In this document: positions 1 through 12,829 of the stretch, piece after piece
How the letters are laid out: the number at the start of each line of letters is the position of its first letter
How positions within the stretch are numbered: the first letter of the stretch is position 1
NCBI GenBank assembly: GCA_948567375.1
Contig: OX419761.1
Coordinates: 56,298,501 to 56,362,500, forward strand
Source: Lunularia cruciata
Taxonomy: Eukaryota; Streptophyta; Marchantiopsida; Lunulariales; Lunulariaceae
DNA: 64,000 nt
Direction of reading: 5' to 3'
Translations under genes and position numbers: made by a program
Notes under the pieces: model-generated
Told to the model about the DNA's origin: nothing
What the model saw: only the letters and a program-made list of their open reading frames with translations
Databases searched by the model: none

Positions 1-3000
1 CTGCTATGGTAGGTGTACTGAGGCTGATATGAGTATAGCTACAGAGAATAAGGTTTAGAGGGAACCTCGAAATCTGAGTTTACCGAGTGCACCTACAAGA
101 GGATGTATTGATCAAGAGGATTGCGGATTCTAACATTCAAATGTGGATTTGTGGCGGATGAAATCTTGCTGCACTGTATGATTTGCAGATTGGGGAGTAT
201 GAGGAAACGGTGGGCACTGTTCTGGTGTTCACGGAATGTGGTAAAACCTGAATCCATTTTCTCTATTACCCACTACTATGCTTTTGTCTTCAAGCATATG
301 CACATGGCGACTTCCTCTGATCGTGGGGCATGCATGCAGATGAAGAAATTCCTGAAAGCGAAAAGATTCCTGGAAGTAGCACTAACGAAGGTGGGACTCG
401 GAAGAGAATCTCGAATTTCTGTACAACGGAGAGGAAGCTGAAGTTCCGGATCATGGATAACAAGGAGAAGGTAACAAAGAGAAATTAGTGGAAGGGGGCC
501 GTATTGGAACACGGTAAGCATGCTGAATTGAGCCATCAAAGTGAGAGTGTTACAATATCTAAACTTTGAAGGGCGGGGAAAATAAGAGGATTTTAATTTC
601 GCTTCAGATTCGCTTCACTACGGACCAAACAAAATTTTCTTCATCTTTTTTACTCCTTTCTCCTCGATTAGCAATTTTATACATGTACAGCGATATGAAA
701 ACTATTTATGAAAGCTGTGAGCTTGTCAATCGTTTTCATTATGAGGATCATGGATCTTTAGTAATCTTCAAACGAGATGCGTAACTTCATCTTAGATAAT
801 TTGTAGAGTTGATATGTTCAGGGAGAATCTCACTACAACTTATATGTAGAAAGTTCTAATCTCTTTTAACAGAAATAGCTTCAATCCTATTAATATAAGT
901 CTCACTTCACACGTCAAGTTTAATTGCGTAAAGAAGCCATACGGCCACTCGTGCGTGCTTCTCTCGGAGGAGGTGATACCACTTTTACTCACTTGATTGA
1001 TAATTCACCTTGATTATGTTTTTATCTCTTCTTGCTAGCTCAAGACTTCCCAAAACCACTTCAGTAATCACCTTACTATACAGAGATGATTGGAATCAAG
1101 ATTTTAGGGTTGGGTGAGATCTCAGTTCCATGTATGAATGTTTTGTGAAAAATTGTAGAACCTTGAGATCTGCGGTTTAGCTTGTCAAACAAGTACTGGG
1201 CTTACCCCGCCACTCTATCTCTATCGCATGAACGTCTTCCTGAAGTAACTATTGGAGTTGCAAACTCGATAATGAGTTGGAATGCGTGGATTCAGAATTT
1301 GAGTCGCCTAGGAATTCATAGCAGATATTATACGACAAATTCAATGTCTCACATACTGGCAGGTAGCACCTTACTGTCTCGTCCTCACTTCCTTTTCACT
1401 GGAAGTACCACTGTTAGACACAAATCTGCGACTAGCTTGAGTGTGCTGCAACACTGGTTATATTGACAGTGCATTTTAGAAACTCCGGTATGAGGAGTAT
1501 GGCACTCGTGTCCAGCTACCTGGGCACCTCGTGGGCACTGACGAAGTGGTTATGCGTACAGGCATTCTGACTATGACAGTCTTGCTGCTTCATTCAAGTG
1601 TTTCGGTATTTCAAGACTCATGCGCTCATAGAGCCTGCAGGGATGTACGGTATCAGATCGATCTGATTACACTGTGTTAATCAGATCGATCAGTACCAGT
1701 GTTTTGAGGGCCACTTAAACACAAATACCATCCTCCCGTAAGATGTCTTTGAATGGGAACAACTAGGTTCAAGGTTCCCTTTTCCGAACCTACACTTTGG
1801 GATGTTCCACTCTGAAAGGTCACCAAATTTCGCATTGGCTGGATCCTCGTAAATACTAGTGAATATGGACCTACGACGCTTTCAGAAGAAAACTCTACAA
1901 TGTTCTCAAGATAAGAGTGGGCAAACCCTGGATCTGGGAACCGGATGCCCGAAAATGTCCATGGTGCACACTAAGTGACTTTCTCCGTGAGGGTATGCGT
2001 GAAACAGAGAGGGCTGTAAACCATAAGAATAAAAGCCCACACCAAGATGGAGACGGTTCGGGTAAATCAAGTTTGCGTTTGACAGTTGTTTAGCACTTCA
2101 CAGTAATTTGGAACTAAGAAGAGAAAGTTGGTTGGCATGTCATGGACATGCACCGAAATGGACAATAGAGTTTAACGAACGATGCATGAGACATTTGTTC
2201 TGCAGACCTAAGCACTCCAAGAACGCTACAACTTGAAGAGCAATTCGTCTATACTGTTATAAGCTTATGATTGAATCATCATCGTTTGGACTTTCGAGCA
2301 CGGAGTTGTCCTATCTACCTATCTAAAGTAGTAAAATTGTCTGATCTCCTTCCCAACTGCAACTCCAACTGAACTACAACGGTATCTTTTAGGTTTTATT
2401 GGAAGTTGATACAAAACATTTCTGATCCACATGACATCTTGATGACAGAAATGCTCTTATCAAGTTAAATAAGTGATCATCAACCTCGTTCTGAGATACG
2501 GTAATTAGAGTTTTTTCGGCTGAAGGCAAGGGAAGAGGATTGGAGTAAAATTTTCCTTTCAAATATAAGGTTTAACGTGGGTTAGAAGAGAAGAGAAGTT
2601 GTCTCCTGTCGTCTAGTATACTGTATACAAGAACTTTGACGTCTACATTTGCCGGCGAGGAAAACGGACGGAGGACGGGACTTTCATTCGGCGCTTATGT
2701 TTCTCGTCTTTCTGTCTTGTCAGCCTGTCCCTTCCATCGGAGCAGTGATGGAAGTGGAAGGTAATCAGCACCCATGAGGAAAGGATATGTGAAATTTCAC
2801 CGTTCACAATTGCTTTCAATTTAGACATCTGTCGGTCGTTTCTTAGGAAGGGATCGATCCTGTCACTTGGAGGCCAAGTGGTTTGAGAGATCCGAGAGTA
2901 GAGAGTGTGGTGTGGAAGTACTGTTTTCTGGAGTTTCTGCAGGAGACTTTCAAATCTTGAGTGATGACAGAAGACGAAGATTTGATCGATTGATTGATTG

Positions 3001-3485
3001 ATCAACGCCTTGGGACAGCTTATTCGGTGCGATGGTGTGGTTGGAGGCATTATTTCGGGGGTGTTGATTGAATAGAGGAATAGAGAGAAGTGGTTCTCAG
3101 TGTACAGAGTATTTTGAGCTTTGAGCTTTGAGCTTTGATTAGTGATGGTTGTGGATTATGGACCGTGCTGGTGTTGCTGATCGAAGAATCGGCGAATTAA
3201 GAAGTCTCCGGAGTTGAGGAGAATTGCGCGGGTGGAGACAATTTGCTCTGGGGTGTGAATAGAGAGAGATCCGGGGCTAATTGTGGATGGAGGAGGTTAC
3301 GGGAGTCTGAAGACCTAAGATGAAGCTTTCGGTGGAGCAGGAGTCAAGAAGCTGATCGGGTGATCATGAGAGGTAAAGAGACGGAGATTTTGAAGGAATT
3401 CCTATGGTGTGTTTCTCAACAACGATTTACAGGTCGCCGAGAGGCGCATTTCGGCTGTTCGCAGAGAGGGAAGGGCTGAGGAGGT
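1..3485. other. 5' flanking region, no gene recognised
   Basis: No open frame here looks like a conserved protein; the longest (135 codons, minus strand, 2643-3050) has no recognisable domain and lies just upstream of the DOMON gene. The last few hundred bases, rich in GAG/GAT purine runs, probably hold the promoter and 5' UTR of that gene, but I see no clear TATA box or defined transcription start. A short direct repeat of the heptamer TTGAGCT (three copies) lies at 3114-3134, and an inverted repeat at 1649-1697 is listed separately. Confidence 0.5.
1649..1697. repeat. Inverted repeat / potential hairpin
   Basis: A perfect 14-bp inverted repeat (GATCGATCTGATTA at 1656-1669 and its complement at 1678-1691) encloses an 8-nt loop. 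Four more bases, GGTA at 1649-1652 and TACC at 1694-1697, pair outside a small asymmetric bulge. No gene is nearby, so its role is unknown; it could be a MITE relic or chance. Confidence 0.6.
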
Positions 3486-6400
3486 ATGGTGATGATAATA
3501 AGCACGGCAATGATGGAAAGAATGAGGAATTCAGGAGGAGCTTTTCTGCTAGTAATTGCTGTAGCGCTGGTGTTGAATGTAGCTGCCAACAATTGCACGA
3601 GCAGCAATTCTCTAGTTGGTTTTACCTCGGATTTCCTGATGGTGCAGCATCAGGTGCGGGGCTCCCTACAGATTTTGGACGATTGTACATTCAGGGTAAG
3701 ATCATGCTCTGTTCCTATACTTAGAAGAGAGACGGTGACACTTGAGCACACAAGTGTCAACAAGGGGGGAAAGAAGTCCCTCTCACTCAAAAGACAAAAT
3801 GGATTATTCATCACATAAATAAGCACATGGTTCTTCAACTCCAAGCTCAGTACTTCAGCAGCTGCGAGAGGCACTGTAGATCTAGTCTAAAAAGAGAGTG
3901 AAGAAAGTCCAGATATATGTATGTATCAACATGCCAGCAATATTTTGCAGAGGACGAGCACATGTGTATTATGAAGTATGTAACAAGAACCAAAAGTTGC
4001 AGGATGAGATTGAGTGATTTGGATGGACTCCAAAATAGCGCACGTAGATGAGCAATTAATTGACTCTTTCGACATATGATGACCTGATGCTTAAGCTCCT
4101 TCACTGAATCCATGTGAGATCATTGTGCAGGTAACTGGCTATTGAACTGTGAACTTCTGGGTTTTGCGCAGGTTACAAAATTTGATATGCTACCCGGAAG
4201 TGACGTATATTGGTGGGGTTCTCTTGGAGAAGACTTTGAGAACATGACCGATGGCTTCCCCGTTTCAAATGTTAAACTTAATCAAACTTATAAAAATGAT
4301 ACTATCGAAGTGAGTCTCATCGATAGCTTCAAAATGCAAAAGCTTGGTGCTTTCTTTTGAGAAAGTTTTTCATCTGGTGTGTAGTGAATGTGGAATAAAA
4401 TAACGTCAGTGCTAGAGTTTAGAGTTTCCATGTGCTTTACATCTTAGGTTTTGTTTCTCTGAATATGTCTTAGATATCGGCTCATGCCTCGCGAGCTCAG
4501 GTGTTTAAGTGATTCTTTCGCTTTCTACAAGACGATGGGGATTCCTCCCTCATGCACTTGTGTCCTATGGAAATTATTCACAGGTCACTTTACAAAACAA
4601 TTACACATGGGAACACTTCAGAGTGTTGAGCGTGTGGGATAAACCTACAGGGTCAGACTTTGGCCACGTTTTATTGGAATATTATATACCCGACCCAGTG
4701 GAAGATGCTCCTTCTCAAGAAAGTGGTATTGATGGAGAAAGTCCTGCTCCAGCACCAGGTCCTACTGCGGCTTTGGCTCCAAGTGCAAGTCCGCCTCTAT
4801 CTGCTAACGAACCTGCACCGCTGCCACCTGAAGTGATGTTAACTGGTCAAAAGCAACCAACCATGTTTGAGAATTGCATCTCCCTTTCGCCTACATTTCG
4901 ACTACGATGGACTTTAAATGTTGCCTCGGGAACGCTAGATGTTGGACTGGAAGCTGCCCTGTCAAAATCCCAATACATGGCTTTTGCTTGGGCTCAGCCA
5001 GGTTTAAAGAAGGGGTTTATGATCGGAGCAGATGCTGTAGTTGCGGGAATGGATGAGAAGGTAAGAATCAAGCACCGTCTGATCCACCGTCAGTAGACTT
5101 CAGGTACAGTTAGCAAGTTCTGTCCGTTGCCCTAGTGACCTCACTTGTTAGATATGGCAGATATAGTGAGCTTTTCAAGTGAACCTTGTGGGTTCACTTG
5201 AAAAGCTTTCAACGTCGGTCATGTTACCTTCTGTGGTGTTCAGACCGTAAATGCAAAAGATGTTTCCCCCTGGCAAAGTTAAGGAGATTTACATTTTATT
5301 TTTATTATTCACTCAATTAGCTGTCACAATAGACATGCCGAATGCCTGCTGAGAGTTAGCTTGATTGTTCGTTAAGTACTACTTGAATGGAGTATATTTG
5401 GTTTATATGTATAAACTTATATACTAATTCTCTGCAGGTGTTACTCATGAGATGTTCCAATTATGTCTTTACTTCGGCTTCACTTCGTATTGTTAGTTTC
5501 ACGTAATTTCCATCTCCTTAGTTGCTATTCATTTCGATTTGCACATGTTTAAGCTTACATTTCATCTGCACTTCATATGCACTTAGTGAGTTCTGGACCC
5601 CCAGTTCCTCGAACGACTTCTGCTTCTGATGTGATTTCCCCCATATTTGGTATATGTATATTAGGTATATAACTGAGAGGTGCGATTCTCTGCCGTTGTT
5701 TTGACCTCTTCTTATTCTCAAATACCAGGGCATTCCGTTCGCGGAGGACTACTTCTTGGGTGATTACGCGGAGTGTAGCTGGGACACAAGTAATCCTTCC
5801 GGAGTTTGTCCTGATTCAATATTTGCCGGTGGAGTTAACATGGGTGCCAATAACACGAAACTTGTTTACGGGCAGGAAGTGGACGGTGAGTACAACATAT
5901 TATGAGAAGAGGATTTTGTCATGCATTCTGAAAACCGTTTCAAGGTGATGCTGCGATGAGTGGAGTACACTCCAATGACTAGTGAGGAATATTTGGGGAA
6001 TGAGGATCTGACTATTGTGCTTGTCAATTGTACAGGGATTACCCTCATACGATACCAGAGGACACTTCACGGTGTGGACACCACGTATGACGTAACAATA
6101 AATACCACTGAGAGCATGCAGGTCATTTGGGCTATGGGGATGATGAAACCACCTGATCTTATCAAGCACAACCGTACTCCTCAGAATCATGGCCCCTCGT
6201 ATGGTTACAAGAAGCTCACCGTTGGAGATTCAATTGATGAATGCCTAGGTCCCATGGTCACGAATCCTTATCAGACCGAAGTTGTTGTTGCTGACCGAGG
6301 GAACACTGTGATCGTCGGGTCAGACGTGGCTGTGCATTATCCCAATCCTCCATTTCCGAAGAAGGTTCTCTATATCAACCAGAAAGAGTCGCCTCTACTT

Positions 6401-9400
6401 AGAGTTGAGAGGGGTGTTCCAGTAGACTTTTCCATTCAAGCAGGACACGATATTGCTTTCTACATCACTTCGGACCCGCTTGGTGGTTCCACAAATGCGA
6501 GCGAGATAGTGTATGCTGGAGGCCCGGAGTTTCATGGAGTGCCTGTCATACCGTACCCTCTCACATGGCTTCCGAATCGCAGCACTCCTGACTTGGTCTA
6601 CTATCAGGTGCTGATCGATGCTCGTCAATCTCGTTTCATACGCAGTAGAAGCTCAAGGCCAGTAACTTACAAGTCTAGTTTTCTTAAACTGCAGGATTAC
6701 TTCGAACAGAAAAGAGGGTGGAAGGTGGAGGTGGTGGATGGTGGTCTCTCTGACATGTATAACACAAGTGCTGCTTTAGCTGATAATCGGGTATGTCATC
6801 TTCCTACTTCTTGTCGTTAATCTTTAGTCAAATCTCTAAGTTTGAAGACTTGCTTCACACTTATTGACTTCCAAACGAACAGAACATGGATATTGAGGAC
6901 ACAGTCGGCGTGGTATCGATATTCAAAGATCAAATCTACGTGTGCACACGTTTGTGCTAATCGTGATATCACACACAGGTGACTCTCTTCTGGACTGTGA
7001 ACACTAATCGCATTTACCTAGCTGTTCGCGGGGAGGTGAAGAGTGGCTACCTAGCGATTGCTTTCGGCAGGTAAGTGTTGTGGACCTTGATCACCCAAAC
7101 TCAAGATATGTATGCTTTTTAACTGCGATCGTCATTTTAACAGCGGACTTCATGAATCTATGGTGATACGTGGAGTAAGTTGGTTTGGTGAAGGTGCAAT
7201 GATGGGACCAACCGGAAACGGAAGACTATAAAGATCAATCTCCCTACTTCTTTCTCAATGTAGTGTCTAATTTATCGAGCCGACTTCTATATACCCTGCT
7301 GATAGTGCGTCTTTGAATTGTTTTCCTGTATGCGGTAACATTACCGTATGATATAGTTTCAGTGTTTTAACATCATGACTGGTGACGTATCGGACGTAGG
7401 CACATAGTCACATAGTTTAATAAATGGAAGCGTTGGGTATTCTAAGAAGTTAAACTAATCTGTAGGATTCTCCGCTTGCTCTCACAAAAACTTCGCCCCG
7501 AGATCTTATTGTAATTGCATAATGGCTAGGGGAAGAATATGAAATTGATTCTAGGTCTTCAATATGAGGGCAGCATGGCAATTCCAGGAGAGACTATGAC
7601 TATGACTATCATTCTCCTGCTCATTCTGACGCTAAAGAATGGCAGGTAATGGTTGGACCCTTGACTCTGCCCAACTGACTTGAATTGCCAAGGAGTAGAG
7701 GAACGAACTGCATGGTGCACACCATCCAAATGGACCTGCCAGATACTGGAACCCCATCTTCTTTTTGTCCGGAATCTCATTGTTATTTAGTTACCAGCAG
7801 ACTATCTAGAGCCACTTACAGGATGCCGACTGAAGTGCTGCTCAATGTCATATACCGAGAAGTCAGTTTCGAAGTGCGTAAAGCTTAACACTAGACTTTC
7901 TAACCGTCCACCCTACGTTGCCTGAACTGCGGATGTGAAATTGTGAATGTGCTGGTGATGCAGCCACATGTTTCACTCTCTACATGTCCAGACATCGCTC
8001 TTCGGAAGTTGTTTTCACTTAGAAGTTTGTTTCCCTACTGCTGGAAAGATTATTTTGTGCAGATGATTAATGAGAGTTCGGTTTTGCAGCGGGATGGTAA
8101 ACTCCTTTTCATACGTAGGATGGGTTGATGATCTAAGAGTAGGTCATATTGAGGCGTACTGGATGGATGGCAAGTCAGCATCAAGTATACATGCAACGGG
8201 AGAGGAACTCTCGGACAAAAAATGCGAGACAAAAGATGGAATACTCACGTTTGAGTTCAGCAGACCGTTGCAACCATCATGCGGGAAAGGCACGCTTTGT
8301 AAGAACGTCATTGATCCTGCCAGTACAATCAAGGTCGTGTGGGCTCTTGGTGATGCATGGACTTCGGGTACGATGCTTCATACTTAACTTTGTTCCTTCT
8401 GGAATCACCCATATAGTTTCTACAGTAGGAGAGTTCTTGCTTTCAGAAACTGAGCACTGTTTACAGCCCATGCTAGGCTAGGTCAAGGATGCATAGGAGG
8501 GGCAAGCGGTTAAAAATGAAAGTTTAGTCTTACATCCTGGTCACTTGTATATCGCATGCCTTCAATTGTCCTTTTCGTTTCGCAGATCAGCTCACGGATG
8601 GCAACATGCATACGGAATTTAGCAGCAGATCCACTCTGATTTCCTTTCTAAGTGGAGCTGCAAAAGTGGAGCAGCTCCAGCCAGTTTTAGCTGTACGTAA
8701 ACTTTGATAGGATTCCATTTTCTACCATTGGAAATCGATCAAATAGGAACTTGAAATTTCCTGCTGACGTTTACAGTGTAATTTGGGCAGAGCAGCTGGA
8801 GCCTTACGTGTGGTGTTATTGGTGTTATTTTGTTCAAATTAAGTTTGTATCAAGGCCGTGTAGATGGCATGTCGAATGATATCGATATGCATCAGTTATT
8901 TCCAAATGTTGAATCTCTTGAGACAAGAAGTCGGAATATTTTTGACTAAACGGACGTCTACTCCAGGTTCATGGCTTCATGATGTTTATAGCGTGGGGTT
9001 TGTTTCTTCCTGGAGGAGTTTTAGGAGCAAGATATTTGAAGCATCTTGATAACAACGGATGGTTTGAGTAAGTATATGCTCATTGCCTGTGATCAGCTCT
9101 TCCCCTGTCGCCAGCCTAGGAGTTCTAAAACAAAGATATTCCTTGCGAGGATTGCGGACAGTATCACAACCCTCACTGGATTGTTACCTTATAAAGTTTA
9201 CCCCCATTCGACTGTTTTACTAAAGTTTCTGTGTTGTTCAAGATTTTTGGCTTAGATTGATATTGTTGGAATGCATCGAACGAACTTCAGAGCGTAGTGT
9301 AAGCTGTTCAAGTAGAGAGGATACTATTCGGAATAGCTCATGTTCTTAGTGCATTTGTGGTGCAGAATTCATATCTACTCGCAGCTAAGTGGCATTGCAG

Positions 9401-10758
9401 TGATGCTTCTTGGTCTCCTCTTTGCCGTTGCCGAGCTGCATGGGTAGGTCATGAATCCTGCTTGATTCTCTTGACCTGTTTATGGTGAATACTGTCGTCC
9501 ATCTTGGTCGTTTATGGTTTTCCATGTGTAAACATCTTCTGACTCCTAACACATCATTACACCGTACATAGAACCGTGTTCTAATGCACGGGGTCCATAT
9601 TTAGTTTATTTCACACAAACTAGATCTACTTCTAGAGTGCAGGCGTTGATACAGCAGTGCTCATGTTTCAGCCTCAATACAAGAACAGCACACATGAAGG
9701 TTGGTATGGCGAGCATTGTTTTAGCTTGCTCGCAGGCCTTCAATGGGTATCTACGCCCACCAAAAGCTGTGCCTGGTGAATACGAACGTCCTCACAGGAT
9801 TGTTTGGCAGTATTTTCACATGTAAGTTTCTTCCGGAAATTGGTTGCCACTGTTTATAGGTAGCCAATCTCTCACATACTGAACTTAACAAGCTGTAAGG
9901 TGCATTTTCTACAGAGGTACATGGTGAGAAATTTTGTTGCCCTTGTCATAAAAGGGGGAGAGGGGTCAGTTTAGATCCAAAGAATCAAAGAATCAAACAA
10001 ATCAAGGTTATAACTGAAATGAAATCTCATCACAAATAGTTAACAAGGAGTGCATTCTGACTTTGACGGGTCAGCGTCGTTGTCTACGCAGATGTTACTG
10101 AAATTGTAGCTTCTTCTGAACTTGTGTGTTCGCGTGTAGGTATTCTGGTCGAGCAGCACTGTTACTTGGGTTTGTATCCCTTGTTACAGGAATCTCTCAA
10201 TTGGCAGAACGGGATGGTGTTGGTACCATGAAAGGTCTTCAGTGGGCTCTTTTCGCATGGTTTTTTGCAGTTGCGGCTATTGTTGGCTACGTCGAGTTTC
10301 AAGGTGTTTGCAACAAGTATGTGTCACTAACTAGTGTTCACCATTGAGTTTGTCAATGAAGTTAACCTGCCTAAACGAACGCCGTTAACGCAAATGGCTG
10401 GAATAAGTGGATTTTTTCAGGTTGAATGCTCGTTATCTGCGACAGCAAGTAATCTGTGCTTGTTCCGGTTCCTTGTTCAGTCCAGGCAGCCGATGTAACC
10501 TAGACTCAAAATCAGTGCAAGTGGTTGCGCTGCGCTTTGTAGTGCTAAACAGATCGAGGTTCTTATCAACTTTTGCTGGATTGCAGGAGGCATCAAGATA
10601 CAGTGGTGTTTGATAGGATACTTGGAAGCGAGGATGAACCACAACAAGGTCCCTCGCCCCACAGAGACGGTGGGGCTTCGTTTTTCTCAAGAGATTCAAA
10701 AGACAGTAATTCCTCCCCAGTCCGTGGGATGGAAATTCAATTGGAAGCTCTGAATTAA
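3486..10758 (+). CDS. DM13, DOMON and cytochrome b561 domain protein (At5g54830-like), 13 exons
   Basis: Predicted exons: 3486-3695, 4172-4309, 4584-5060, 5729-5885, 6036-6790, 6979-7070, 8090-8367, 8586-8692, 8967-9067, 9366-9443, 9672-9821, 10140-10316, 10587-10758. All introns are GT-AG and the coding length is 2,892 nt (963 aa plus TAA). The ATG at 3486 is followed by a hydrophobic signal peptide. A DM13 domain (about residues 36-160, with VGFTSDF, WWG and FGHVLL) is followed by a proline-rich linker, a first DOMON-like region (about 215-400), a plant-specific segment, a second DOMON (about 580-700, with GYLAIAFGSGMVN) and a cytochrome b561 core of helices. Histidines 740, 774, 805 and 847 fit the four haem ligands. 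The tail ends MEIQLEALN, much like the Arabidopsis homologue. The family is thought to move electrons across membranes, with extracytoplasmic DOMON domains and a b561 core accepting electrons from ascorbate; the substrate is unknown. Exon joins were inferred from homology and phase, not transcripts. Confidence 0.87.
5169..5207. repeat. Perfect 17-bp hairpin in intron 3 of the DOMON/b561 gene
   Basis: Seventeen bases at 5169-5185 are exactly complementary to 5191-5207, with a 5-nt loop TTGTG. It lies wholly within the intron between exons 3 and 4. It is too short for a typical plant miRNA foldback and has no neighbouring transposon ends that I can see. Confidence 0.75.
7144..7174 (+). other. 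Candidate cassette (poison) exon in intron 6
   Basis: A 31-nt stretch preceded by a pyrimidine-rich AG acceptor and followed by GTAAGT. It would read on from exon 6 (AG+C gives Ser-Gly, as the true exon 7 does), but its length is not a multiple of three. Inclusion would shift exon 7 into a frame that stops at 8126-8128. The constitutive model skips it. Chance splice-like sites are common, so this is tentative. Confidence 0.25.
10421..10448 (+). other. Candidate 28-nt cassette exon before the last exon
   Basis: The segment follows a strong acceptor (six T then CAG) and precedes GTAATC. Exon 12 joins directly to the last exon in the correct phase, reaching the conserved C-terminal MEIQLEALN. 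Including this 28-nt piece would instead end the protein at the TGA at 10611-10613 and remove the tail. It may be an alternative exon or a chance motif. Confidence 0.3.
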
Positions 10759-11805
10759 CTCCAATCCGTGCTCCAGTTATTTGTGCAATCCTGAGCCTTT
10801 TCAACTTGTCTCGGGTAAGATCTTAGCTTTCTATCCCATATTTTCGTCTTTTAAACATGGGGTTGATTTCCTTTAGAATTTATAAGTCGTGTCGATGAGG
10901 ACTATCCCAATCATCTATTCAAGTGGAGAGACCTAAACATCTCCAAGGCAACTGCCGAATGTAGAACAGATTATTTACTGACCCTACACAATCTCTCTAG
11001 AATTTGGAGAGTTTTTTCTCCGGGGTGTACACGCCTCACTCGTTAGTTGTACCGTCTCGCAGGAGTGGTTCTGGAACTTTTAAAGAGGACTGAAACAAAC
11101 GCACTCTACAGAGGTTTGCCATTGAAGAGAATTACTTCTTTCGTCACTTAAGAATGGCATCTAGTATGGATTAGCAGTAGCCATGATACTAGATATTTTG
11201 CTTTCGAAGATGCAGAAAGTGGGTTAGGATCACCGGAGGTAAAATTCTAATAGCAATCATCGTTAATACATGACCTCGAGTAAAGTAGTGGCCGACGAGA
11301 GTACACGCGTTGATCCCGTGGTGTCATTCTCGACCGTTGTCTTACTTTGAATTCATGACATGTCTGTTTTAGACTATGAAGGTTACCCTCATCTTCTAGA
11401 AATCGCCGGCCACAGAATCCATGATTGCCTGAAAAGACGCCAACCCATCGTTTCTTGGCCGATTCAAAGGTGGAATGCGTTTTGGTTTTCCAATTGAACT
11501 TTTCATTCTGTCCCGGTTTCAATTAGATCTATCACCTGGTGATTTTTGATCGAGACTCTGGAAATTTTTTATTGCGAATGACGTTTCTTTACGCATTTTG
11601 AATCTACACAAGCAAAAAGATCAAGATGCCACCTGCAATTTGCGGAAGAACACAGAATAGCTGTTTCATTGCTACGTAACCTGATGGCATTTGCAATAGT
11701 GACAATTGAAGCACCTCACATATGCTGGAGCCCGGGTCAATGTTTCTAATTGGGTGGCCAAAGCACTCGCACTACACTTACGGATTGCCTAAACATGTCG
11801 TAAAG
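10759..11805. other. 3' flank of the DOMON/b561 gene, nothing else recognised
   Basis: The stretch after the TAA stop should contain the 3' UTR. No conserved reading frame or mobile-element end is visible; the open frames here are short and of unbiased composition. Confidence 0.5.
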
Positions 11806-12640
11806 ATTGAATGGCAAAAGGTACCAATCGACATAAAAGATATCACCTCACTTGTCTGAACATTCTTTAGGAAGTTTTAAAGATTGGGGAAAAGGGTAAA
11901 TATTGAGTGGTAAAAGGTACCAATCGACATAAAAACCATCACCTTACTTGTTTGAACATGCTTCAGTAGCGAAGAGAACATGAAGGATGGGAAGATCCTA
12001 TCAAGCCTCACAAGGAAGAGATGAAAAAGGTAAAATGGAGCTAGGTCCCAATACAGTCTCAAGAGATTCAAAATCCCCAATATGAGAAATCTGCAGTATT
12101 GCACCTAAGATATCTGAGCTATGCAAGTCGTATGGTCTACAAACAACTGGAGCATTCGAAGAAGAAGCATCACTTAGTTTGATTGCTCTCCTATGGATTG
12201 CACCAGCCACTGCCCTTTGTAGAGCATTGGACACACGCTGCCTTGAATATGCTACAAAGCATGAGAGTGAGAGTAGTACCCCTAGCGCTTAACATGATAA
12301 GCTCTCGTACATTTCTTGACAAACATGCTTAAGGAAGATTTAAAAGATCGAAGGAAAAGGGTGACCGTGGAGAACAAGAAAGAGGACAAGACCACATCAA
12401 ACAGTACAAGGATGACACATAAGAGGAAAAATGGGGCTTACCCCCAATAATATTGGTATGCTTATTGCACCTAAGATATCCTACTATCACTAGGATTGTT
12501 CTCTTATGGATTGCACCCGTTGTCAAAGTTCTTTGTAGAGCAATGGACAATGTTATCCAAAATATATTATGAAGTATGAGAATGAGAGTGGTATTTCTTG
12601 ACATCTAAAATGATATACTCTCGCACACTCCTTGATGAAT
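11806..12640. repeat. Cluster of diverged local repeats
   Basis: Several segments recur within 800 bp. A block containing AAAAGGTACCAATCGACATAA occurs at about 11817 and again at about 11912. A GGAAGNTTTAAAGAT...GGAAAAGGGT block occurs at about 11870 and 12335. A block with GCACCTAAGATATC and TATGGATTGCACC followed by TTTGTAGAGCA occurs at about 12097-12235 and 12466-12550. Divergence is 15-30 percent by eye. They probably derive from an old transposable element, but I cannot name the family. Confidence 0.55.
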
Positions 12641-12829
12641 TTATCAAATGCATATCCATAACTCCATATAACTCCAAGGGTAGAACAAAGAGGTGACTTT
12701 GTTACATTCCTCTATACTTGGAGACCTTGCCTATTATTGCTATGTTCACCGCTCATCCAAGAGGATGAATAATCACTCCCTCCAAAATTACATCATGTGT
12801 GGGGTCCGTAACCACAACATTTGCTATTG

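Noticed and set aside
2643-3050. 135-codon minus-strand open frame upstream of the DOMON gene
   Set aside because: It has no recognisable domain or composition bias typical of a gene, and overlaps the probable promoter/5' UTR of the plus-strand gene.
5169-5207. Hairpin as a bacterial-type terminator or miRNA precursor
   Set aside because: It lies in an intron of a eukaryotic gene, and a 17-bp stem is too short for a plant miRNA foldback.
7559-7888. Extra coding exon in the long intron 6 of the DOMON gene
   Set aside because: The direct splice 7070 to 8090 restores the conserved GSGMVNS DOMON motif in phase; nothing in between is needed or similar to the family.
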